From contig SHVZ01000027.1 in the NCBI GenBank assembly GCA_009694025.1, positions 1 to 38,260 on the forward strand: a DNA stretch of 38,260 bases, written 5' to 3'. Origin of the DNA: Alphaproteobacteria bacterium (GTDB lineage: Bacteria; Pseudomonadota; Alphaproteobacteria; SHVZ01). This document shows, in pieces, positions 9,883 through 18,867 of this stretch. A program made the translations under genes and the position numbers. Below the pieces are notes generated by a model, which was not told where the DNA came from, did no database searches, and saw only the letters and a program-made list of their open reading frames with translations. Numbering within the stretch: the stretch's first letter is position 1; each line of letters starts with the position of its first letter.

Positions 9883-10936
9883 GCTTCTCCGCCGCCTCGA
9901 CGGCGAAATAGGTCAGCACGCCATCGGCGCCGGCGCGCTTGAAGGCCAGCAGCGACTCCATCATCACCCTCGGGCCGTCGATCCAGCCGCGCTCGGCGGC
10001 GGCGCGGATCATGCTGAACTCGCCGGAGACCTGATAGGCGAAGGTCGGCACGTGGTACGTGTCCTTCACCCGCCGGACGATGTCGAGGTAGGGCAGGCCC
10101 GGCTTCACCATGACCATGTCGGCGCCCTCGGCGAGATCGAGGCCGACCTCGCGGATCGCCTCGTCGCCGTTGGCGGGATCCATCTGGTAGGTCGACTTGC
10201 TGGCGCCGCCGAGGTTGCCGGAAGACCCGATGGCGTCGCGGAAGGGACCGTAGAAGCCCGAGGCGTACTTCGCCGCGTAGGCCATGATCATCACGTCGGT
10301 GAGGCCGCGGATATCGAGAGCCTGGCGGATGGCGCCGACCCGGCCATCCATCATATCGGAGGGGGCGATGACGTCGCAGCCGGCGTCCGCCAGCGCGAGC
10401 GCCTGGCGGACCAGGATCTCGACGGTAAGGTCGTTGACGATCCGGCCGTCGCGCAGGAGGCCGTCATGGCCGTGGCTGGTGTAGGGATCGAGGGCGACGT
10501 CGCAGATCACGCCGATCGACGGATGCGCCTTCTTGAGCGCGCGAACCGCCCGGCACATCAGGTTGCCCGGGTCGGTCGCGTAGGTGCCGTCGGCGTCCTT
10601 GCGCGCGGGATCGGTGTAGGGAAAGAGGGCGACGGCGGGAACGCCCAGCTCGCCCGCACGCCCGACCGCGTCGACCAGCCGGTCGACGGCGTGGCGCTGC
10701 ACGCCCGGCATGGCGGCGACGTCGGTCGCGGTCCCGCTTCCCTCCTGGACGAAGACCGGCCAGACCAGGTCATCGACCGAGAGGCGGTTCTCGGCCACCA
10801 GCCGGCGGGTCCAGCCCTGCATCCGGACCCGGCGCATCCGGGTGGCCGGAAAGGACGGGGCGGCGGGCGCGGCGGCTGGGATCTCGCCGGCCGGGGCCGG
10901 GCGGAAAGCGCCGGGAGGCTTGGGGGCAGCGGTCAT
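9866..10936 (-). CDS. hemB: Delta-aminolevulinic acid dehydratase (porphobilinogen synthase)
   Basis: 356-aa enzyme that condenses two 5-aminolevulinate molecules to porphobilinogen in haem and tetrapyrrole synthesis. Both active-site lysines are visible: K223 in AYAAKYASGFYGPF and K278, the Schiff-base residue, in MVKPGLPYLD. The segment DVALDPYTSHGHDG replaces the zinc-binding cysteines of the E. coli type with Asp/Ala, which marks the magnesium-dependent class known from Pseudomonas and Bradyrhizobium. The N-terminal 45 residues are Pro/Ala rich and poorly conserved. I start at 10936 (MTAAPK); an in-frame start at 10987 would add 17 residues reaching toward the divergent diguanylate cyclase gene. 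hemB is a single-gene unit here, converging on the YheT gene. Confidence 0.95.
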   Translation of the reverse strand: MTAAPKPPGAFRPAPAGEIPAAAPAAPSFPATRMRRVRMQGWTRRLVAENRLSVDDLVWPVFVQEGSGTATDVAAMPGVQRHAVDRLVDAVGRAGELGVPAVALFPYTDPARKDADGTYATDPGNLMCRAVRALKKAHPSIGVICDVALDPYTSHGHDGLLRDGRIVNDLTVEILVRQALALADAGCDVIAPSDMMDGRVGAIRQALDIRGLTDVMIMAYAAKYASGFYGPFRDAIGSSGNLGGASKSTYQMDPANGDEAIREVGLDLAEGADMVMVKPGLPYLDIVRRVKDTYHVPTFAYQVSGEFSMIRAAAERGWIDGPRVMMESLLAFKRAGADGVLTYFAVEAAEKLKAGR

Positions 10937-11057
10937 GGCCGGATGATAGGCCGGGGCCGGCGTCCCGCACAATGTGGCGGCCATCACAGACTCGGGGGTG
11001 CTGACGGATTGTTAATCACTGCAGTGCAGAATCGCGGGCGTCAGAAGGATTGTCGCC

Positions 11058-12041
11058 ATGAAACCGACCCCGATCGATCGGATCGCCGACCTGCGGAAGA
11101 TGGCCGCCGTCGCCGATGCCGGCCTGGGCGCCGTCCTCGACTCGTTCCGCGACGCGGTCCTGCTCGTCGACCATCGAGGAATCGTCGCCTGCGCCAATCG
11201 ATCGGCCGAGCAGCTTTTCCAGACTCCCGCCGTCTGCCTGATCGGCACCGATTTTCTGAACCTGATGGCGGACCGGAAGAGCCATGGCTTCCTCGATTAT
11301 CTCCGGGGAGAACTGCTGCCGCGCGACGCGGCGACGCTCGGCGCGACGATCGAGCTGGCCGGCCGACAGCCCGGCGGCGTCTTCGTACCGATCGAGGTGA
11401 CGAGCGGGCGCGTCGTGCAGCCGGGAGATCCCGCCTTCACCCTGGTGATTCGCGACACCACCGAGCGAAAAGCGCAGGAGAAGCTGCTCCGCGACAGCGC
11501 CAATCGCGATCCGCTGACGCGCGTCGCTACCCGCGCCCATGTCGAGCAGCTGGCCGACGTCGAGCTGTTTCGCGCCTCCCGCTACGGCCGGCCGCTGTCG
11601 GTGCTGCTGATCGACATCGACCGTTTCAAGAAGGTCAACGACACCCACGGCCACGCCATCGGCGACCACGTGCTGCGCGAGGTCGCGCGGCGCTGCAAGG
11701 CGCTGATCCGGGCGTCCGATCTGATCGGTCGCTGGGGCGGCGAGGAGTTCCTGGTGATGACGCCGGAAACCGCCGTGGACGGTGGGCGGGCGCTCGGCGA
11801 ACGCCTGAGGAAGACGGTAGTCGACCAAGCGGTGGTGCTCGATACCGGCGAGAGCGTTCCGGTCGCGATTTCCATCGGCATCGCCCAATACCTGCCCAGC
11901 GACGCCGACCTCACGACCATCGTCGCGCGGGCCGACGAGGCGCTCTACCGGGCCAAAGCGAATGGCCGCAACCGGGTCGAGGTCGCCGGACAAACGCCGG
12001 TGGGCGGCACGACAGGGATGGTGGCAAGATCGGCGGCATGA
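11058..12041 (+). CDS. PAS-GGDEF diguanylate cyclase
   Basis: Predicted 327-aa soluble enzyme making cyclic di-GMP from two GTP. A PAS sensor domain occupies about residues 15-140 (DAVLLVDHRGIVACANRSAE, ending in IRDTTERK). The GGDEF domain follows with DPLTRVATR, DIDRFKKVND and the active-site loop GGEEF at residues 227-231, an allowed functional variant. An intact inhibitory I-site RASD (218-221) stands five residues before GGEEF, predicting product feedback inhibition. There are no transmembrane segments or EAL domain, so the PAS ligand is intracellular. AAGGA at 11045-11049 precedes the ATG. The stop overlaps the histidine-phosphatase start as ATGA, so the two are coupled. Confidence 0.92.
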   Translation: MKPTPIDRIADLRKMAAVADAGLGAVLDSFRDAVLLVDHRGIVACANRSAEQLFQTPAVCLIGTDFLNLMADRKSHGFLDYLRGELLPRDAATLGATIELAGRQPGGVFVPIEVTSGRVVQPGDPAFTLVIRDTTERKAQEKLLRDSANRDPLTRVATRAHVEQLADVELFRASRYGRPLSVLLIDIDRFKKVNDTHGHAIGDHVLREVARRCKALIRASDLIGRWGGEEFLVMTPETAVDGGRALGERLRKTVVDQAVVLDTGESVPVAISIGIAQYLPSDADLTTIVARADEALYRAKANGRNRVEVAGQTPVGGTTGMVARSAA

Positions 12042-12637
12042 TCGCCGCCGACCTGCCGAAGCATCCTTTCTTCTTTCTCCGCCATGGCGAGACCGACTGG
12101 AACCGCGACGGGCGGATCGCCGGACATACCGACATTCCGTTGAATGCCGAGGGTCGCGCGCAGGCAGAAGCGGCAGCGAAGAAGCTTGCCGTGGAGCGCA
12201 TCTCCCGGGTCGTTCACAGCCCGCTCTTACGGGCCCGCGATACTGCGGCCATCATTGCCGCAGGGATCGGTGCGCCGATGACGGTCGTTCCCGGCCTCGC
12301 CGAATGTCAGTGGGGCGCCATGGAGGGCCGCATCCCCACCGCCGGCGACTTCGGCTGGATCGACGCCTGGCAGCGCGGCGAGGGGCCGGCCGGGGCCGAG
12401 ACCTTCTTTGAGTTTCGCAGTCGTGTCCTCGCCGCCCTCGCCGATGCGATCGTGCCCGGCGAGGCCGGGGCCGGCAGGACGATCCTCGTCTCCCATGGCG
12501 GCGTCTACCGCGTCCTCCGCGAAGCGATGGGACATTCGCCGGGCTTCGGCGGCGGCGATGCCGAGCCGGTGCTCTGCGAGCCGCCCTTCAAAGCGCGGCA
12601 GCCGTGGCGGATCGTGCCGCTCGGCGGCGGTGTATAG
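12038..12637 (+). CDS. Histidine phosphatase family protein (phosphoglycerate-mutase-like)
   Basis: Predicted 199-aa member of the branch-1 histidine phosphatase superfamily. The phospho-accepting histidine is H16 in LRHGETDWN; the acid region is AECQWGAMEG and the second catalytic histidine is H153 in SHGGVYR. These residues are complete, so it should be active, but the family spans cobalamin precursor phosphatases, phosphoglycerate mutases, broad sugar-phosphate phosphatases and regulatory phosphatases, and nothing here decides among them. Its small size favours a phosphatase. The ATG at 12038 overlaps the diguanylate cyclase stop (ATGA). The SHMT-like gene starts about 25 bases downstream, making a likely three-gene operon. 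Confidence 0.85.
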   Translation: MIAADLPKHPFFFLRHGETDWNRDGRIAGHTDIPLNAEGRAQAEAAAKKLAVERISRVVHSPLLRARDTAAIIAAGIGAPMTVVPGLAECQWGAMEGRIPTAGDFGWIDAWQRGEGPAGAETFFEFRSRVLAALADAIVPGEAGAGRTILVSHGGVYRVLREAMGHSPGFGGGDAEPVLCEPPFKARQPWRIVPLGGGV

Positions 12638-12662
12638 TCCTCGGAGGAGCCTGAGACCGCGG

Positions 12663-14021
12663 ATGACGACCATGGACACGACACAGGACCGTTCGAAGCC
12701 GTGGCTTCCGGCGGACTGCCGCGCGGTGGTCGCCGCGGCCGAGGCCGAGTTCCTGTCGGATGATCTCGACCGCATCGACGGCGCGCTCCACGACCTGGTC
12801 GACGCCCATGAGCGGCACATGGACGTCGAGAGCCTCGGCCTCAACGCCGGCACCAACGTGATGAACCCGCGGGCGGCGGCCATGCTCGGCCGCTCGCTCG
12901 GCAACCGCCCGTCGCTGGGATACCCCGGCGACAAGTACGAGATGGGGATGGAGTTCGCCGAGCGGATCGAGGTGGTCGCCGACGCCCTGGTGCGCCGCCT
13001 CTTCTCGGCGCCCTTCGCCGAGATCCGTGTCGGCTCCGGTGCGCTCGCCAATCTCTACGTCTTCATGGCGACCTGCCGGCCGGGCGACCGCATCCTGGCC
13101 TTCCCGCCGGAGCTGGGCGGGCACGTCACCCATCACCAGGCGGGGGCGGCCGGGCTCTACGGCGTCGAGGTCCATCCGGTCCCCTATGACGCGGCGCGCA
13201 TGGCGATCGACCTCGACCGGCTCCGCGCCGCCGCCAGGCGTTTGAAGCCGAAGGTCATCACCGTCGCCGGATCGCTCTGCCTCTTCCCCTACGATGTCCG
13301 CTCGGTGCGCGGGATCGCCGACGAGGTCGGCGCCTATGTGCTCTACGACGCGGCGCACATGGCCGGGCTGATCGCCGGCGGGCGCTTCCAGGCGCCGCTC
13401 GCCGAAGGCGCGCACCTGATGACCTGCTCGACCTACAAGGCCTTCGGCGGGCCGCCTTCCGGCCTGGTGCTGACCACCGAAGCCGACCTCGCCGAGCGGA
13501 TCGACAAGATCGCCTATCCCGGCCTCACCGCCAATTTCGATCTCGGCAAGACCGCGGCGCTGGCGATATCCGTGCTCGACCTCCTGGCCCATGGCCCGGC
13601 CTACGCCGCGATGTGCATCGCCAACGCCGAGGCGCTTGGGCACGCGATGGCGGCGGAAGGGCTCCCGGTCCATGCCGTCGCCGGCCGCGGTCCTACCGAG
13701 AGCCACCATCTCGCCGTTCACGCCGCGCCCTTCGGCGGCGGTCAGACCGCGTCGAAGCATCTGGCGAAGGCCAACCTGCTGCTCTGCGGCATCGGCCTGC
13801 CGCTGCCGGCGGTCGCGGGCGACCTCAACGGCATCCGGATCGGCACCCAGGAGATCACCCGCTGGGGCATGACGCCAGCGGACATGCCTCAAATCGCCCG
13901 CCTGATCGCCCGCGTGCTCAAGGGCAACGAGGCACCCGAGCAGGTCCGCGCCGACGTGACCGACTTCCGGCGCGGCTTCCAGACGATGCGCTACGTCCGC
14001 ACCGTCACGACAGCGGCTTGA
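12663..14021 (+). CDS. Divergent serine hydroxymethyltransferase-like PLP enzyme
   Basis: Predicted 452-aa fold-type-I PLP enzyme of the SHMT superfamily. SHMT-like features include GYPGDKYEMG near the N-terminus, the Asp/His motif DAAHMAGLIAGG, and the Schiff-base lysine K259 in STYKAFGGPPSG. The lysine loop differs from the canonical THKTLRGPRGG form, and the N-terminal motif containing the usual substrate glutamate is altered (LNAGTNVMNPR), so this is probably a paralogue rather than housekeeping GlyA. It might use another aldol donor or acceptor, for example a 2-methylserine-type, threonine aldolase or transaldolase reaction; this is inference. GGAGGAG lies at 12643-12649. I start at the ATG at 12663; an ATG at 12672 is possible. 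The last 17 bases overlap the convergent CocE-type gene. Confidence 0.82.
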   Translation: MTTMDTTQDRSKPWLPADCRAVVAAAEAEFLSDDLDRIDGALHDLVDAHERHMDVESLGLNAGTNVMNPRAAAMLGRSLGNRPSLGYPGDKYEMGMEFAERIEVVADALVRRLFSAPFAEIRVGSGALANLYVFMATCRPGDRILAFPPELGGHVTHHQAGAAGLYGVEVHPVPYDAARMAIDLDRLRAAARRLKPKVITVAGSLCLFPYDVRSVRGIADEVGAYVLYDAAHMAGLIAGGRFQAPLAEGAHLMTCSTYKAFGGPPSGLVLTTEADLAERIDKIAYPGLTANFDLGKTAALAISVLDLLAHGPAYAAMCIANAEALGHAMAAEGLPVHAVAGRGPTESHHLAVHAAPFGGGQTASKHLAKANLLLCGIGLPLPAVAGDLNGIRIGTQEITRWGMTPADMPQIARLIARVLKGNEAPEQVRADVTDFRRGFQTMRYVRTVTTAA

Positions 14022-15894
14022 GGGTGGCGACGGGGACGATCGGCAGCACCACATGCGACGGCCTGTCGCGGTCGACATGAACGGTGTTGGTGGCGATGCG
14101 CTTCAGCCGCGCCATGCCCTCGGGCTCGCCGGTGTTGGGATTGACGTCGAAGCGCGGAAAGTTGCTGGAGGAGATGTCCAGCCGGATGCGGTGCCCGGCC
14201 TTGAACAGGTTGCCGGTGGCGAAGGGCTGGATGGCGATCCGGTAGACCTCGCCGGGCGTCATCATCGACGGCGACTCCCAGGACTCCCGGTAACGGCAGC
14301 GGAAGATGCCGTCGGTCAGATTCATGGCGAAGCCGCGCGGGTCGTCGGCGGTCGGCGGATGCACGTCGATCAGCTTGGCGGTGAAGTCGGTGTCGATGCA
14401 GGTCGACGAGATCCACAGCTTGACGGTGATCGGTCCGACGACGGCGACGTCCTGGGCCAGCGGCGCGGTCTCGAACACCAGCACGTCGGGGCGGGCGGCG
14501 AGCGGCAGCCCCGGATTCTGGATGCCGAAGAAGCGTGGATCCTCCCGCTGGTCGAAGGCGCCGCCGACGAACACCGGCTGGCCGGAGCTGATGCCGCCGC
14601 CGATGGTCGGGCAGGGCTTCGCCGGATCGTAGTCGTAGGCAAGGGGAGCGGTGCCCTTGGCCGGCTTCGCCGGGGCCAGCCGGCCGTCGCCATGCAGGTG
14701 GTAGGGCTCGAAGCGGGTCTCTGGCAGCGGCCAGTCGGAGGCGGCGATCCATCGGCCGCCGTGATCGAGCCGGCCGGACTCGAGGCGTCGCCCCGAGCCG
14801 CCGCCCATCAGGAACAGGCGGACCGCCGGCTCCTCGTCGACGCCGTTCTCGAGGCGCTTCAGCCAGCGGTCGAACCAGCGCCGGCGGAATTCGGTCCAGT
14901 TCGCGGCGATGTTGCCGTCTATGGGGGCCTCGCGGCCGAAGTCGACGTCGCCCGAATGGGTCGAGGTGCGGTCGCCATGGAGCCACGGACCCAGGATCAG
15001 ACGGATCGGGCCCTTCTTCCGGGTTCTGAGGCCGAGGAAGTTCTCGGTCGCCGTCCGCACATAGCAGTCGTACCAGCTCGACATGTGCACGGCCGGGATG
15101 TCCGGCACCCGGTCGTGGTAGCCCTCGGCGTAGATCCCAGGCTTCTTCCAGTAGTCGTCGAAGCGACCATGGGTCCACTGCTCGAATAGATAGGCTTCGT
15201 ATTCCGGCACGTGGCGCAGCGGCGAGTGCCCGGGCTTCCACGGGAAGGCCGTGAACCACGCCTTGATATCCTCGGCTTCGAGCGCGGCGCGGACCGCCGG
15301 GTCGGCCTTGGCGGCCGGGCTCTCCCTGGCCTGGTTGTAGGCCCAGGTCGCCTGCCTCATCTCGAAGGCGCCGCCGTTGCGGACAGCGCTCATGTAGGCG
15401 TTGGAGAAGCCGCCGGAGTCGACGACCATGGCGGCGAGCCCCCTCGGCCCCATCGAGGCCAGCGCCATCTGCGTGTGCGCCGCATAGGAGAGGCCCATGG
15501 TGCCGATGCGGCCGTCGCACCAGGGCTGCGCCAGGATCCAGGCGAGCGTGTCGGCGCCGTCCTCGGCGTCGGAGAGGTACTTCACGAACGCGCCTTCGGA
15601 GCCGTGGCGGCCGCGGCAGTCCTGGTAGACGACGACGTAGCCGTGGCGGACGAAGGCGGCGGCAGCCTCGGCGCGGGTGGCCGGCTGGCCGGCGCCAAGG
15701 TCGATCTCCGAGCGCGAGGTCTCGGACTTGCCGTAGGGGGTGCGTTCGAGGATCACCGGGAAGCGGCCGGCGGTCGGCCTGCCGTCCCGGGCCGGGCGAT
15801 GGACGTCGGTCGCCAGGCGGATACCGTCGCGGAGCCGCACCAGGACGTCCGCCTCGACCACGACCTCGTAGGGCTGGTTGGGGAGGTCGGGCAT
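14005..15894 (-). CDS. CocE/NonD-family hydrolase (X-Pro dipeptidyl-peptidase-like)
   Basis: Predicted 629-aa serine hydrolase of the cocaine esterase/glutaryl-7-ACA acylase/X-Pro dipeptidyl-peptidase group. The N-terminal alpha/beta domain begins with VRLRDGIRLATDVHRP, contains YQDCRGRHGSEG, and has the nucleophile S136 in MGLSYAAH, with D276 in SSWYDCY and H306 in GPWLHG as the predicted triad. A helical cap separates the strands, and the C-terminal third is the jelly-roll domain (VGPITVKLWISST, GHRIRLDISSSNFPRFD). No signal peptide is seen. Substrates for such proteins are esters or amides and cannot be predicted. The Shine-Dalgarno TAGGAG (15906-15901) contains the stop codon of the upstream SDR gene and lies six bases before this ATG, so the two are tightly coupled. 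Confidence 0.9.
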   Translation of the reverse strand: MPDLPNQPYEVVVEADVLVRLRDGIRLATDVHRPARDGRPTAGRFPVILERTPYGKSETSRSEIDLGAGQPATRAEAAAAFVRHGYVVVYQDCRGRHGSEGAFVKYLSDAEDGADTLAWILAQPWCDGRIGTMGLSYAAHTQMALASMGPRGLAAMVVDSGGFSNAYMSAVRNGGAFEMRQATWAYNQARESPAAKADPAVRAALEAEDIKAWFTAFPWKPGHSPLRHVPEYEAYLFEQWTHGRFDDYWKKPGIYAEGYHDRVPDIPAVHMSSWYDCYVRTATENFLGLRTRKKGPIRLILGPWLHGDRTSTHSGDVDFGREAPIDGNIAANWTEFRRRWFDRWLKRLENGVDEEPAVRLFLMGGGSGRRLESGRLDHGGRWIAASDWPLPETRFEPYHLHGDGRLAPAKPAKGTAPLAYDYDPAKPCPTIGGGISSGQPVFVGGAFDQREDPRFFGIQNPGLPLAARPDVLVFETAPLAQDVAVVGPITVKLWISSTCIDTDFTAKLIDVHPPTADDPRGFAMNLTDGIFRCRYRESWESPSMMTPGEVYRIAIQPFATGNLFKAGHRIRLDISSSNFPRFDVNPNTGEPEGMARLKRIATNTVHVDRDRPSHVVLPIVPVATLKPLS

Positions 15895-15903
15895 CGGCGG
15901 CTC

Positions 15904-16680
15904 CTAGAACATCGCCGTGGTGCCGCCGTCGACGGTCAGCACGTGGCCGGTGACGAAGGAGGCGGCGTCGGAGAGGAGGAAGACGGCGGCGCCGGCGATC
16001 TCCTCCGGCCGGCCCCAGCGGCCGAGCGCCGTCCGCTGCGCGTAGCGGTCATGGACCGCCTTGTCGGCGATCATCGGCTGGTTGGTCTCGGTCGCGAAAA
16101 ATCCTGGGGCGATTGCGTTGACGGTGATTGCGTGCGGCCCGAGGTCGACGGCAAGCGCGCGGACCAGCGCGGTGAGGCCACCCTTGGCGGCGATGTAGGC
16201 GGCGTCGTTCGGCCGCCCGAGCTGCCCGGCGATGGACGTCACCTGGACGATGCGGCCGGTCTTCCGTGGGATCATCAGCCGCGCCGACTCGCGCGCCAGG
16301 GTGAATCCGGCGATCAGGTCGGTGTCGATGAGCTGGCGCACTTCGGCGAGCGTAAAATCGAAGAGGGGCTTCCGGTTGCGGGCGCCGACATTGTTGACAA
16401 GGCCGTCGAGGCGGCCGTGCCGCACGCCGACCGCGGCGACCTCCCTTGCGACCGCGTCGTCGTCGGCGACGTCGAAGACGGCAGTGGAGGCCTTGCCGCC
16501 CAATTCTGCGATGCGCACGGCTGCGGCCCGCGTTCGCGCCTCGTCGCGGCCGTTGAGGACGACATGGGCGCCGGCGGCCGCCACCGCGCGGGCGATCTCG
16601 AAGCCGAGCCCGCGACCGGCGCCGGTCACCAGGACGACGCGGCCTGAGAGCGAGAACGGGGAAGGGGAGCCGGAGGTCAT
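15904..16680 (-). CDS. Short-chain dehydrogenase/reductase (gluconate 5-dehydrogenase-like)
   Basis: Predicted 258-aa classical SDR oxidoreductase. The cofactor motif [12 protein letters not shown] is near residue 20, NNVG follows beta-4, and the catalytic Ser (VTSIAG, about 149), Y162 and K166 (YIAAK) are complete. An Arg downstream of beta-2 (NGRDEAR) suggests NADP(H) preference. The [11 protein letters not shown] region resembles gluconate 5-dehydrogenases and related sugar-acid SDRs, a suggestion rather than an assignment. It is the first gene of a two-gene leftward operon with the CocE-type hydrolase; its stop codon lies inside that gene's ribosome-binding site. The pairing of a hydrolase with an oxidoreductase fits catabolism of an ester or lactone. 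Confidence 0.88.
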   Translation of the reverse strand: MTSGSPSPFSLSGRVVLVTGAGRGLGFEIARAVAAAGAHVVLNGRDEARTRAAAVRIAELGGKASTAVFDVADDDAVAREVAAVGVRHGRLDGLVNNVGARNRKPLFDFTLAEVRQLIDTDLIAGFTLARESARLMIPRKTGRIVQVTSIAGQLGRPNDAAYIAAKGGLTALVRALAVDLGPHAITVNAIAPGFFATETNQPMIADKAVHDRYAQRTALGRWGRPEEIAGAAVFLLSDAASFVTGHVLTVDGGTTAMF

Positions 16681-16751
16681 TGTCGAGCGCCTAGCTTACC
16701 GGAGCCGGGGCGTGTCGGTCATTATGGCCGACGGCGCGCGCCAAACGAGAA

Positions 16752-16776
16752 CCCCGCCGTCTTTCGGACGGCGGGG
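16752..16776 (-). terminator. Rho-independent terminator of glnA
   Basis: A perfect 10-bp stem (CCCCGCCGTC paired with GACGGCGGGG) with a 5-base loop lies about 30 bases after the glnA stop. On the minus strand it is followed by TTCTCGTTT, a modest T-rich tail. The opposite strand has no T-run, so it serves the leftward glnB-glnA transcript. Confidence 0.75.
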
Positions 16777-16807
16777 TCAGGGACGAAAGGGAACTCGTGC
16801 CGTCAGC

Positions 16808-18217
16808 TCAGCACGAGTAGTAGTTCAGGTACTCGATCGGGTGCGGGGTGTGCTCGAGGTCCCACACCTCGTTCATCTTGAGCTCGATGTAGCCGTCGAT
16901 GAGGTCGTCGGAGAAGACGCCGCCCTTCTTCAGGAAGTCGCGGCTCTTGTCGAGCTCGCCCAAGGCCTCGCGCAACGATCCGCACACTTGCGGCACGTTC
17001 TTCAGCTCCTCCGGCGGCAGGTCGTAGAGGTTCTTGTCCATGGGATCGCCGGGATGGATCTTGTTCTGGATGCCGTCGAGGCCGGCCATCAGGAGCGCGG
17101 CGTAGGTGAGGTAGGGGTTGCCCATCGGGTCGGGGAACCGGACCTCGACGCGCTTGCCCTTCGGGCTGGCGACGAACGGGATGCGGCAGGAGGCCGAGCG
17201 GTTGCGGGCCGAGTAGGCCAGCAGCACCGGCGCCTCGAAGCCCGGGATCAGCCGCTTGTAGCTGTTGGTGGTCGAGTTGGAGAAGGCGTTGACGGCGCGG
17301 GCGTGCTTGATGATGCCGCCGATGTAGTAGAGCGCCGTGTCCGAGAGGTCGGCATAGCCGTTGCCGGCGAAGAGGTTCTTCCCCTTCTTCCACACCGACT
17401 GATGCACGTGCATGCCCGAGCCGTTGTCGCCCTTGATCGGCTTCGCCATGAAGGTCGCGGTCTTGCCGTAGGAGTGGGCGACCATGTGGACGCAGTACTT
17501 GTAGATCTGCATCCGGTCGGCGCACTTGACCAGGGTGTCGTACTTGAATCCGAGCTCGTGCTGGGCCGGCGCCACCTCGTGGTGGTGCTTCTCGATGTCG
17601 AGGCCCATCTCCTCCATCATCGTCAGCATCTCGGAGCGGAGATCCTGCTCGGAGTCGACCGGCGGCACCGGGAAATAGCCGCCCTTGATCGGCGGCCGGT
17701 GGCCCATGTTGCCTTCTTCGTACTTCCGGTTGGTGTTGTACGGGCCCTCCTGGGAGTCGACCACGTAGGAGACCTCGTTCATCGACACCTTGAAGCGGAC
17801 GTCGTCGAACACGAAGAACTCGGCCTCCGGGCCGAAATAGCCGGTGTCGCCGATGCCGGTGCCGGAGATGTGGGCCTCGGCGCGCTTGGCGACCGAGCGC
17901 GGGCAGCGCGAATAGGCCTGGCCGGTGGACGGCTCCAGCGTATCGCAGGCGATGATCAGGGTCGGCTGAGCGGTGAATGGATCCATCACCGCGGTCGAGA
18001 GATCGGGCATCAGCGTCATGTCGCTCTCGTTGATCGCCTTCCACCCGGCGATCGACGAGCCGTCCATCATGAAGCCTTCGACCAGCGTTTCTTCGTCGAC
18101 CGTGCGCACGGACTGGCTCAAGTGCTGCCACTTGCCGCGCGGATCGGTGAAGCGCAGATCCACGTACTTCACGTCGTGCTGCTTGATCAGTTCCATGATC
18201 TTCTTAGGCGTCGTCAT
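16808..18217 (-). CDS. glnA: Glutamine synthetase type I
   Basis: 469-aa dodecameric enzyme that makes glutamine from glutamate, ammonia and ATP. The N-terminal beta-grasp leads to [11 protein letters not shown], followed by the metal-binding [33 protein letters not shown], and the ATP/glutamate loop NRSASCRIP. The adenylylation tyrosine is Y398 in [10 protein letters not shown], so activity should be controlled by GlnE and PII. GAGGAC precedes the ATG at 18217. It is 95 bases downstream of glnB and co-transcribed with it; the spacer contains repeated GCCGGC blocks that could fold and tune glnA relative to glnB. A terminator follows at 16752-16776. Confidence 0.98.
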   Translation of the reverse strand: MTTPKKIMELIKQHDVKYVDLRFTDPRGKWQHLSQSVRTVDEETLVEGFMMDGSSIAGWKAINESDMTLMPDLSTAVMDPFTAQPTLIIACDTLEPSTGQAYSRCPRSVAKRAEAHISGTGIGDTGYFGPEAEFFVFDDVRFKVSMNEVSYVVDSQEGPYNTNRKYEEGNMGHRPPIKGGYFPVPPVDSEQDLRSEMLTMMEEMGLDIEKHHHEVAPAQHELGFKYDTLVKCADRMQIYKYCVHMVAHSYGKTATFMAKPIKGDNGSGMHVHQSVWKKGKNLFAGNGYADLSDTALYYIGGIIKHARAVNAFSNSTTNSYKRLIPGFEAPVLLAYSARNRSASCRIPFVASPKGKRVEVRFPDPMGNPYLTYAALLMAGLDGIQNKIHPGDPMDKNLYDLPPEELKNVPQVCGSLREALGELDKSRDFLKKGGVFSDDLIDGYIELKMNEVWDLEHTPHPIEYLNYYSC

Positions 18218-18312
18218 GTCGTCCTCGTTGCTGTTCGGGAGAGGGCTTTGGGCACTAGGCGGGAAGGAACGACGGGAAGCGCAAACAGGCGGCCGCGCCG
18301 GCCGCGCCGGCG

Positions 18313-18824
<512 letters not shown>

Positions 18825-18867
18825 TTTTTAGGCAGAGACGCCGGAGGCGTTCGGAGCCTCGATCGCC

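Noticed and set aside
9803..12037. A very long plus-strand frame running from the YheT gene through hemB into the phosphatase gene
   Set aside because: Only the part from 12038 is a real protein (histidine phosphatase); the upstream part is antisense to hemB and out of frame with the cyclase.
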